64,000 nt of DNA from JBFJKD01 sp038106145 (GTDB lineage: Bacteria > Pseudomonadota > Gammaproteobacteria > Pseudomonadales > Porticoccaceae), in contig JAYODD010000009.1 of the NCBI GenBank assembly GCA_038106145.1, forward strand, positions 1 to 64,000, in the 5' to 3' direction. Both the position numbers and the translations under genes were made by a program. This document shows, one piece after another, positions 16,489 through 23,991 of the stretch. The notes below the pieces were generated by a model that ran no database searches, was not told where the DNA came from, and saw nothing but the letters and a program-made list of their open reading frames with translations. Numbering within the stretch: position 1 is the stretch's first letter; every line of letters starts with the position of its first letter.

Positions 16489-17520
16489 CTAGGGGAGCAG
16501 CGGCGGGGCCTGTAGCCCGCTGGTTTCCGCAAGCCCGAACATGATGTTCAGATTTTGCACCGCCTGTCCCGAGGCGCCCTTCACCAGGTTGTCGATCACC
16601 GACATAACTACCACTTTATTGCCCGCCTGGGGCCGCACCACGCTCAGACGGCACATATTAGAGCCGCGCACGCTGCGCGTCTGGGGGTGGCTGCCGGCAG
16701 GCAACACATCGACAAACGGTTCGGACCGATAACGGTTTTCGTAAAGGCCCTGCAAATCCACCCCAGTATCCAGCAGGGTCGCATACAGCGTCGCGTGGAT
16801 GCCGCGAATGATCGGCAGCAGGTGCGGCACAAAAGTCAGCCCCACCGCGCCACCGGCCAGATCCGCCAGACCCTGCCTGATTTCCGGCAGGTGGCGGTGG
16901 CCCGTCGCGCCATAGGCTTTGAAGCTGTCGCTGACTTCAGCGAGCAGATTGTCGACACTGGCCTGACGTCCCGCCCCGCTTACGCCGGACGCGGCGTTGG
17001 CGACCAGGTCGGTGTTGTCGACGAGCCCCTTTTCCAGCAGTGGCAAAAAACCCAGCAACACACTGGTCGGATAGCACCCGGGGCAGGCTACCAATTGCGC
17101 CGCGCGAATTTGTTCGCGATTAAGTTCCGGTAACCCATACACCGCCTGCGGCAGCAACTCGGGACTGCCGTGGGGTTGCCGATACCAGCGCTCCCACAGT
17201 GCAGCGTCGCGGATGCGAAAATCCGCCGACAGGTCGATCACCCTGGCGCCGCTTTCCAGAATCCCTGGCGCCATCGCCTGCGCCACCCCATGGGGAGTGG
17301 CGAAGAATACCGCGTCGCAGGCCCCCAGACTCGCTGGATCGGGGGTGCAAAATTCCAGATCCAGATGACCACGCAGGCTCGGAAACAGATCGGCGACGCG
17401 CACCCCATCTTCGCCGCGAGAAGTGATCTGGGCAATTTCAACCTGCGGATGGTTTACCAGTAGCCGCAGTAACTCGGCGCCGGTGTAACCGGTCCCGCCT
17501 ACGATTCCAACTTTAATCAC
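16489..17520 (-). CDS. argC: N-acetyl-gamma-glutamyl-phosphate reductase
   Basis: Third step of arginine synthesis: NADPH reduces N-acetylglutamyl phosphate to the semialdehyde. NADP-binding KVGIVGGTGYTGAELLRLL, catalytic Cys in VACPGCYPTSVLLG and GHRHLPEI are all present. I chose the GTG at 17520, which gives VIKVGIVGG and aligns with known ArgC starts. GGGAAGAG lies just before it. The ATG codons 33 and 24 nt upstream have no ribosome site. Confidence 0.93.
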   Translation of the reverse strand: MIKVGIVGGTGYTGAELLRLLVNHPQVEIAQITSRGEDGVRVADLFPSLRGHLDLEFCTPDPASLGACDAVFFATPHGVAQAMAPGILESGARVIDLSADFRIRDAALWERWYRQPHGSPELLPQAVYGLPELNREQIRAAQLVACPGCYPTSVLLGFLPLLEKGLVDNTDLVANAASGVSGAGRQASVDNLLAEVSDSFKAYGATGHRHLPEIRQGLADLAGGAVGLTFVPHLLPIIRGIHATLYATLLDTGVDLQGLYENRYRSEPFVDVLPAGSHPQTRSVRGSNMCRLSVVRPQAGNKVVVMSVIDNLVKGASGQAVQNLNIMFGLAETSGLQAPPLLP

Positions 17521-17657
17521 GCCACTCTTCCCGTCCGCTATCATGACTTTCAATGAGCGGCTTATAATACCCCAATAAATATTCGGTTACCTGCCACAAT
17601 CCGCAATTACCCGTCGGCCGCAACAGGACTCCGACGGCGATCTGAAGGAACCCGTCC

Positions 17658-18086
17658 ATGCTTCGAGAGTGGCTTGAAGTTCTGCATATTGTCAGTGTGG
17701 TGTGCTGGTTTGCCGCGCTGTTTTATCTGCCGCGCCTGTTTGTGTACCACGCCACGGCGCAGGACCAGATCGGCATCGAGCGCTTTAAAGTCATGGAGCG
17801 TAAACTGTTTCGCGGCATTGCTACTCCGGCCATGGTCGCCAGCCTCGGTTTTGGCGGCGCGCTGTTCACTTACGCCCCCGACTATTTCCTGGCCACGGGC
17901 TGGTTTTTCACCAAACTTGCGCTGGTGGCGGTCCTGCTTGGTTACCATTTTTTATGCGGCGTTTATCTGCGCCGGTTTCGCGATGATCGCAACACCCACA
18001 GTCACGTTTTCTTTCGGTGGTTTAACGAAGCGCCGGTGGTGCTGTTGATCGCCATCGTCGCCATGGTTGTGGTGCGACCGTTTTGA
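17658..18086 (+). CDS. hemJ: Protoporphyrinogen IX oxidase HemJ
   Basis: 142 residues with about four membrane helices. The conserved His lies in EVLHIVSVVCWFAALFYLPRLFVYH, and the LFRGIATPAM and YHFLCGVYLRRF segments match HemJ (formerly UPF0093). HemJ oxidises protoporphyrinogen IX in heme synthesis in bacteria that lack HemG or HemY. hemL and hemB follow on the same strand. It is divergent from argC. Confidence 0.88.
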   Translation: MLREWLEVLHIVSVVCWFAALFYLPRLFVYHATAQDQIGIERFKVMERKLFRGIATPAMVASLGFGGALFTYAPDYFLATGWFFTKLALVAVLLGYHFLCGVYLRRFRDDRNTHSHVFFRWFNEAPVVLLIAIVAMVVVRPF

Positions 18087-18090
18087 CCTC

Positions 18091-19476
18091 ATGAGTTCCG
18101 GGGACGGCTCGCGCAGCAGCGCCCGCACGCGGGCCATCACCAGCGAACCCATTGGCGCCACCATGGTGCGCCTGACCGCGCCGATGACGGTGGGGATTAT
18201 TTCGTTGATGCTGCTGGGATTGGTGGACGCCTACTTTGTCGGCCGGCTCGGCACTTCGCAGCTGGCAGCGCTGGCGTTTACTTTGCCGGTGACCCACGGT
18301 GTAAACAGCATCGGACTCGGGCTCGGCATGGGTCTGTCGGTGCTGGTGTCACGCCTGCTCGGTGAAGACAAATTCGAGCGCGCGGCACGTCTGGTAACCG
18401 ATAGCCGTCTGTTGGTACTCGCTACCGGAATCGCCCTCGCCGCAGGGCTGTACCTCGGCCTCACTCCCCTGTTCCTGATGATGGGCGCCGACCCACAAAC
18501 CTTGCCCTACGTGCTGGATTTTATGGTGCTGTGGTTACCGGTGCTGCCCCTGCTGTTGCTGACTCTCACCGGCAACACCATTCTGCGGGCGGCGGGTAGC
18601 CCCACCAAATCGGCCGTTTGCCTGGCGGTGGTGGCCGTCCTCAATGGCGTACTGGACCCCCTGTTGATATTCGGCGTCGGCCCCTTTCCAGGCATGGGTA
18701 TCGCCGGCGCCTCCCTGGCAACTGTGATCGCCTGGATGGTTACCTACGGGCTTTCCGATTACATGCTCAGCGCCCAGGAAGGATTGATACTGCGAGGCAA
18801 GTCCCGTTGGTCGCACACGATCGCCAACTGGAGAGCCGTGTTGACCATCGGCGTCCCAGCGATACTCGCCAATTTCACCACTCCGCTCGCCGCGGCGGTT
18901 CTCACCGCCATGGTGGCCAAATTCGGCGCCGAGGCCGTTGCCGGTTTCGGTGTCTGTACCCGGGTTGAAGCGCTGGCGCTGCTGGTGGCATTCGCCCTGT
19001 CCTCCACGCTACCCATGTTTATCGGTCAGAATATCGGCGCTGGCAGGCACGAACGGGCGCGCCGCGCGCTGTTCGGCAGCTTGAAGTTTACCCTCGCATT
19101 CCAGGTCGGCGTCTACCTGTTACTGGTGGTTATGGCGGGCAACATCGCCACCGCGTTTAGCGCCAATCCCGCGGTAACAGAGATTATTTACGCTTATCTA
19201 TGGATCGTACCCCTCACTTATGGCGCCCACGCCGTGGTGATTCTGGTGATGGTCTCCCTGAATGTGCTGCACCGCCCGCACACTGCCCTGTTGACCACGC
19301 TGTTGCGGCTGCTGGTCCTCAATTTACCGCTGGCCTATGTGGGCGGTCAGTGGGGCGGACCGGCGGGCCTGTTTGCCGGTTTTGCCCTCGGCAATCTTGT
19401 CGCGGGAGTGCTGGCGTGGCGCATTATTACCCGTGTCTGGCAACAAACCATTGGCGCTACCGCGCCAGTGCAATAA
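18091..19476 (+). CDS. MATE family efflux transporter
   Basis: About 461 residues and about 12 membrane helices in two halves. Typical MATE segments are seen: LTAPMTVGIISLMLLGLVDAYFVGRLGT near the N-terminus and the matching TIGVPAILANFTTPLAAAVL in the second half, with GQNIGAGRHERARRAL. It would export cationic drugs or metabolites using a Na+ or H+ gradient. The ATG at 18091 is 4 bp past the hemJ stop, with no clear ribosome site, so translation may be coupled. Substrate unknown. Confidence 0.88.
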   Translation: MSSGDGSRSSARTRAITSEPIGATMVRLTAPMTVGIISLMLLGLVDAYFVGRLGTSQLAALAFTLPVTHGVNSIGLGLGMGLSVLVSRLLGEDKFERAARLVTDSRLLVLATGIALAAGLYLGLTPLFLMMGADPQTLPYVLDFMVLWLPVLPLLLLTLTGNTILRAAGSPTKSAVCLAVVAVLNGVLDPLLIFGVGPFPGMGIAGASLATVIAWMVTYGLSDYMLSAQEGLILRGKSRWSHTIANWRAVLTIGVPAILANFTTPLAAAVLTAMVAKFGAEAVAGFGVCTRVEALALLVAFALSSTLPMFIGQNIGAGRHERARRALFGSLKFTLAFQVGVYLLLVVMAGNIATAFSANPAVTEIIYAYLWIVPLTYGAHAVVILVMVSLNVLHRPHTALLTTLLRLLVLNLPLAYVGGQWGGPAGLFAGFALGNLVAGVLAWRIITRVWQQTIGATAPVQ

Positions 19477-19543
19477 CCCGGCGGTGCTTGGCCCCGGCAC
19501 CGCAAACCGCGATAATGGCCAGCCCCACGGCTCAGGTAGAATG

Positions 19544-20824
19544 ATGACGCGCTCCCAACAGTTTTTTGACGCCGCGCAGCGCCATATTCCCGGTGGCGTG
19601 AACTCACCCGTACGAGCCTTTCGCGCAGTGGGCGGCACGCCGATTTTTTTTGACCGGGGCGAGGGTGCCTGCCTGATTGACGCCGACGGCAACCGCTATG
19701 TCGACTACGTGCAGTCCTGGGGGCCGATGATCCTCGGGCACGGACACCCGGCCGTACTCGCCGCCATTCGCGCCCAACTGGAAAAAGGTCTGTCCTTTGG
19801 CGCGCCCACCGAAATGGAAACCCGTCTCGCCGACCGCCTTTGCGAACGGGTGCCGGGTCTCGACATGGTGCGCATGGTCAACTCCGGCACCGAGGCCACC
19901 ATGAGCGCCATTCGCCTGGCCCGGGGCTACACCGGCCGCGATCGGATCATCAAATTTGAGGGTTGCTACCATGGCCACTCCGATTCGCTGCTGGTGAAAG
20001 CCGGGTCCGGCGCACTGACCCTTGGCGTGCCCAGTTCGCCCGGTGTTCCCGCCGCGCTGGCCGACCTGACCATTACACTGGCTTACAACGACAGCGCCGC
20101 GGTCAGGGAGGCGTTTGCACAGCTCGGTGAGCAGGTGGCCTGCGTGATAGTTGAGCCGGTGGCGGGCAATATGAGTTGTATTCCGCCGGAGCCGGGATTC
20201 CTGGAAACCCTGCGCACCGAGTGCACCCGGTTCGGCGCCCTGTTAATCGTGGACGAGGTGATGACCGGCTTTCGCGTTGGCCCTCAGGGGGCACTGGGGC
20301 GTTACGGCATCGAGGCGGACCTGGTCGCCCTGGGCAAAGTGATTGGCGGCGGTATGCCAGTGGGCGCTTTCGGCGGCAGGCGTGCCGTCATGGAACAACT
20401 CGCCCCGTTGGGTCCGGTGTATCAGGCGGGCACCCTGTCGGGGAACCCCGTAGCCATGAGCGCGGGGCTCGCTACGCTGGATGAAGTTTCCCGACCGGGT
20501 TTTTATCCCGCCATTTTTAACCGCACCGAGGCGCTGGTCAGGGGCCTGCGCGAAGGCGCGGCCAGCGCGGGCATTTCGCTCACCACCAACCATGTCGGCT
20601 CCATGTTCGGGCTGTTTTTCACGCCCGAATCAAAAGTGAGCAATTACCAACAGGTCATGGCTTGTGATACCGAACGCTTTAACCGCTTCTTTCACGGCAT
20701 GTTGCGGGAAGGCGTTTACCTGGCCCCCGCCAGCTATGAAGCAGGGTTTATGTCCGCCGCCCATAGCGACGATGATATCGAATACACCCTGCGAGCAGCG
20801 CGCAAAGTCTTCGGCCAGTTATAA
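19544..20824 (+). CDS. hemL: Glutamate-1-semialdehyde 2,1-aminomutase
   Basis: PLP enzyme that turns glutamate-1-semialdehyde into 5-aminolevulinate, the C5 route to heme. HIPGGVNSPVRAF, MVNSGTEATMSAIRLARG, the PLP-lysine in LVALGKVIGGGMPVGAFGG and YQAGTLSGNP are all present. About 426 residues. The start is an ATGATG pair at 19541/19544 after CAGGTAGA. The open frame runs further upstream, but that part overlaps the MATE gene and is not conserved-looking. A 7-bp hairpin without a T run (20838-20857) follows the stop. Confidence 0.96.
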   Translation: MTRSQQFFDAAQRHIPGGVNSPVRAFRAVGGTPIFFDRGEGACLIDADGNRYVDYVQSWGPMILGHGHPAVLAAIRAQLEKGLSFGAPTEMETRLADRLCERVPGLDMVRMVNSGTEATMSAIRLARGYTGRDRIIKFEGCYHGHSDSLLVKAGSGALTLGVPSSPGVPAALADLTITLAYNDSAAVREAFAQLGEQVACVIVEPVAGNMSCIPPEPGFLETLRTECTRFGALLIVDEVMTGFRVGPQGALGRYGIEADLVALGKVIGGGMPVGAFGGRRAVMEQLAPLGPVYQAGTLSGNPVAMSAGLATLDEVSRPGFYPAIFNRTEALVRGLREGAASAGISLTTNHVGSMFGLFFTPESKVSNYQQVMACDTERFNRFFHGMLREGVYLAPASYEAGFMSAAHSDDDIEYTLRAARKVFGQL

Positions 20825-20964
20825 CTGAACACCTGCACCCGACGGGGCGTCGTCGGGCAGCACAATCGGCTGGCCGGCTGAATAGCGAAGAGTAACCCCT
20901 ATGTTTCCTGCGCCATATACGAACGATTCCGCGACAGATCGCAGTGCCAGCCGCCGAGGATAAG

Positions 20965-21141
20965 ATGGTCTGTGTCTGTCGCAACCTGCGGCGGCGGGGG
21001 CTGGTAGAGGCGATCACCGCCCGCGGTCTGCGCTGTTTTGAGGAGGTTCGCGATAGCACCGGTGCAGGCAATGCCTGTGGCCTGTGCTGGCAGCAGGTGG
21101 AGCAGCTACTAAAGGAAATCGCGACGGACCCCGATTCCTGA
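20965..21141 (+). CDS. Small BFD-type [2Fe-2S] protein
   Basis: 58 residues. Two Cys pairs, MVCVCRNL at the start and GNACGLCWQQV near the end, match the bacterioferritin-associated ferredoxin-like fold that binds a [2Fe-2S] cluster with four Cys. Bfd proteins reduce iron in bacterioferritin. This one sits inside a heme-synthesis group, so a link to iron supply is plausible but not shown. GAGGA lies 5-9 nt before the ATG at 20965. Confidence 0.82.
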   Translation: MVCVCRNLRRRGLVEAITARGLRCFEEVRDSTGAGNACGLCWQQVEQLLKEIATDPDS

Positions 21142-21318
21142 TTCGCCATACGATGCCGCGGCAAACGACGTTGATACGCCGAGGCGTGTTGCTGGAAAAC
21201 ACAAGATAGTGGCTGCGCAACGACGCGCGGCGCATTCACCATGCGTGGTGAGCCGATTTTTCGTATGATGGCCTCTCTGCGGATGGGGCTACCCGACACG
21301 CACCCCTGAGGAGCAAGC

Positions 21319-22344
21319 ATGAGCTGGCAGTTTACCCGTGGCACCTATCCCGCCACCCGCCTGCGACGCAACCGCAGCGCGGAGTTTTCCCGCCGTCTGG
21401 TGCGCGAACACCGGCTGACGACGGACGATCTGATCTATCCCGTGTTCGTGATTGAGGGAGTTGCGCAGCGCGAAACCATTGCGTCCATGCCGGGCATCGA
21501 CAGATTATCCGTCGACCTGCTGGTGGAAGAGGCACAGACCTGGGTGGAGCTGGGTATTCCCGCAGTGGCCTTGTTCCCGGTGGTCGCGGCTGACCAAAAG
21601 AGCCTCGAAGCGGAAGAATCCTGGAACCCCGAGGGGTTGGTCCAGCGCGCGGTGCGTGCGCTTAAGGCCGCACTGCCGGAGCTGGGGGTCATTACCGATG
21701 TCGCCCTCGACCCCTATACCGCGCACGGACAGGACGGCATTATCGCAACCAGCGGCGACCACAAAGGCTATGTGCTCAACGACATCACCATCGCTGCGCT
21801 GGTCAAGCAGGCCCTGTCCCACGCCCGGGCCGGTGCCGATATGGTGGCGCCATCCGACATGATGGATGGCCGTATTGGCGCCATCCGTCGCGCGCTGGAA
21901 GACCACGGCCACCCCAATACCAAAATTTTGGCGTACGCCGCCAAGTATGCCTCGAGTTACTACGGCCCGTTCCGGGACGCGGTGGGCTCGGCGGGCAACC
22001 TCAAGGGCGGCAACAAGTACAGCTACCAGATGGACCCGGCCAATAGCGACGAAGCGTTGCACGAATGCGCGCTGGATCTGGCGGAAGGCGCTGATATCAT
22101 CATGGTGAAGCCGGGCATGCCCTATCTGGATGTGGTGCGCCGGGTGAAAGACGAACTGCGGGCACCCACGTTCGCCTATCAGGTGAGCGGTGAATACGCC
22201 ATGCACATGGCCGCCTTCGAGCGCGGCTGGCTGGAGCGGGACGCGGTGATGATGGAATCCCTGCTGGCCTTCAAACGCGCGGGTGCCGACGCCATCCTCA
22301 CCTACTTTGCGGTGCAGGCGGCACGACTGCTGACGGCCAATTGA
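21319..22344 (+). CDS. hemB: Porphobilinogen synthase (5-aminolevulinate dehydratase)
   Basis: Condenses two 5-aminolevulinates to porphobilinogen. 341 residues. Active-site lysine regions KILAYAAKYASSYYGPFRDA and IIMVKPGMPYLDVV are present. The metal loop reads VALDPYTAHGQDG, without the three Cys of Zn-type enzymes, so it belongs to the Mg-type (Pseudomonas-like) class. Start at 21319 with GAGGAG before it. Confidence 0.97.
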   Translation: MSWQFTRGTYPATRLRRNRSAEFSRRLVREHRLTTDDLIYPVFVIEGVAQRETIASMPGIDRLSVDLLVEEAQTWVELGIPAVALFPVVAADQKSLEAEESWNPEGLVQRAVRALKAALPELGVITDVALDPYTAHGQDGIIATSGDHKGYVLNDITIAALVKQALSHARAGADMVAPSDMMDGRIGAIRRALEDHGHPNTKILAYAAKYASSYYGPFRDAVGSAGNLKGGNKYSYQMDPANSDEALHECALDLAEGADIIMVKPGMPYLDVVRRVKDELRAPTFAYQVSGEYAMHMAAFERGWLERDAVMMESLLAFKRAGADAILTYFAVQAARLLTAN

Positions 22345-22374
22345 CGACTCCACATCGGTCTCGAAACTGCGCCC

Positions 22375-23421
22375 ATGTCCGATCCCCTGCGCCTGCTCGT
22401 ACCGCACCTTCAGCCAACGGGGGAGTCTGACCCGGATACCCTGTTGGTGGCGGACGAAAATCTGGTGGCCGGCGATTTTGGCGAAGTGCCGAAACGGACG
22501 CTGGTGGTGTGCAACCGGGCCGACGTTGCCGCCCACGCGGCCCGCGCTGGCCTGACGGTGTTGTTCAACGATTTTGATTTCTCGACGTTGCCAGAGGCAA
22601 GTTTTGGCGGCATCGTGTTTCGCATCTCCAAGGAAAAAGCGGTCACCCACCATGTTATCAACCAGTCGCGCCGGCTGTTGCGGCCGGGTGGCACCCTGTT
22701 TCTGAGTGGCGGCAAAAGCGAAGGGTTGAAAACTTACGCTCGCAAAGCTGCCGACTATCTGGGCGACGGGACCCGGATCGACAAGCAGGGCAAGTGGTAT
22801 CTGGCTCAGGTCAGCAAAACTGGCGCCAGTGATCGGCCGCCGTTGGCGGACGACGATTACCCGCACCTGCGCCCCGCGATCAAAGCAGGCGCCCTGGTTT
22901 TTTTTAGCAAACCCGGCATGTACGGCTGGGACAAGATTGATCGCGGCAGCGCGTTACTCGCCGCGGCGCTGGAAAGCTTCCTCGCAACCCTGCCGCTATC
23001 GCCACTAACGGTGCTCGATCTGGGTTGCGGTTACGGCTACCTGTCTGCGCGCGCCGCGCAACTCGGCGCCGCACGCCTGGTCGCCACGGACAACTGCGCG
23101 GCGGCGGTGGCGGCGTGCCGACACAATTTCGCGGAGTTGGGTATCGCCGGGGAGGTAGTGGTTGCCGACTGTGCCGACGTCATCACCGAAAAGTTTGCCG
23201 CCGTGGTTTGTAATCCGCCCTTTCACCAGGGCTTTGCGACACAGCCGCAGCTACTCGATAAATTTCTCACCGCCACCGGGCGGTTGGTGCGGCCCGGCGG
23301 GCGCGCACTGTTTGTGGTGAACGAGTTTGTACCCCTGGAAAAACGGGCTGAGGTGCTATTCAAATCTATTGAAGTCGTCACTCGCGCGCAGGGCTTCAAG
23401 GTCATCGCACTGACCAGTTGA
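22375..23421 (+). CDS. rsmC: 16S rRNA G1207 methyltransferase RsmC-like
   Basis: 348 residues with the two-domain RsmC/RsmD layout: an inactive N-terminal methyltransferase-like domain and a C-terminal SAM domain (LTVLDLGCGYGYLSARAAQLGA) with the catalytic NPPFHQGF motif. RsmC methylates G1207 of 16S rRNA at N2. It starts 30 bp after hemB. RsmA or RlmG family membership is less likely given the length and the NPPFHQG form. Confidence 0.85.
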   Translation: MSDPLRLLVPHLQPTGESDPDTLLVADENLVAGDFGEVPKRTLVVCNRADVAAHAARAGLTVLFNDFDFSTLPEASFGGIVFRISKEKAVTHHVINQSRRLLRPGGTLFLSGGKSEGLKTYARKAADYLGDGTRIDKQGKWYLAQVSKTGASDRPPLADDDYPHLRPAIKAGALVFFSKPGMYGWDKIDRGSALLAAALESFLATLPLSPLTVLDLGCGYGYLSARAAQLGAARLVATDNCAAAVAACRHNFAELGIAGEVVVADCADVITEKFAAVVCNPPFHQGFATQPQLLDKFLTATGRLVRPGGRALFVVNEFVPLEKRAEVLFKSIEVVTRAQGFKVIALTS

Positions 23422-23510
23422 ACACGCAACGGGGCGCGGCCCTGCGAAACAATTCAGCCGACCGACGGGTACCGGCACTGCCACAACGGTGGACTCGGTT
23501 AATATGCGGA

Positions 23511-23987
23511 TCAACGGGTACGGGCTTCGATTTGTCCCAGCACCTGCTGTAACCTGCCGCGCACGCCGCTGTCCGAACCACTGAAGGCGATACCCTTGCG
23601 CACTAATTGTTCCGCAAGGTTAAGCTGCGCCTGGGCGAGGTAACTGCTGGCGAGCACCAGATAGACCTCCGGGTTGCGGGCATCGAGTCGCTGCGCGCGC
23701 TCGGCGATGGCAATGGCCGCATCGTAATTATCCCGGTGGTAATGGCCCCAGGCGTCCTGCAGCAATCCCGCGACCGCCGCCGCGGCGGGGTCCACTTTTT
23801 CCTGCTGGGGAATGATTGGCACCGGGGGTGGCGGAAGAGGCCGCTCGCTGCGCTCCGGGGGCGGCGTATCCATGGGTGGTGGCGGCACCCGCGTCGGTTC
23901 ACCATGGGGCGTGGGAAACGGGGCGCAGGCCGCGACCATTAGCGCCATAGCGGGCACCAATGCACCCTTAAAACGGCCATTCATCAT
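23511..23987 (-). CDS. TPR-containing lipoprotein
   Basis: 158 residues. Lipobox MALMVAAC gives an acylated Cys at residue 21. A proline-rich linker (PPPPMDTPPPE, PLPPPPVP) is followed by two TPR-like helix pairs (AWGHYHRDNYDAAIAIAERAQ, NPEVYLVLASSYLAQAQLNLAE). It is likely anchored in the outer membrane. It begins 4 bp after the PBP1b stop, so the two are co-transcribed. By position it may assist PBP1b, as LpoB does in E. coli, but it is not an evident LpoB homologue. Confidence 0.75.
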   Translation of the reverse strand: MMNGRFKGALVPAMALMVAACAPFPTPHGEPTRVPPPPMDTPPPERSERPLPPPPVPIIPQQEKVDPAAAAVAGLLQDAWGHYHRDNYDAAIAIAERAQRLDARNPEVYLVLASSYLAQAQLNLAEQLVRKGIAFSGSDSGVRGRLQQVLGQIEARTR

Positions 23988-23991
23988 GTGG

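Noticed and set aside
19337..19543. 68-codon upstream extension of hemL
   Set aside because: It overlaps the MATE gene and does not resemble any HemL N-terminus; the ATG at 19544 aligns with the family.
20838..20857. Hairpin CCCGACG/CGTCGGG after hemL as a terminator
   Set aside because: The stem is good but no T run follows, so termination cannot be supported.
21505..22866. 453-residue minus-strand frame opposite hemB and rsmC
   Set aside because: It spans two real plus-strand genes and is rich in His/Gly/Val as expected from antisense GC-rich codons.
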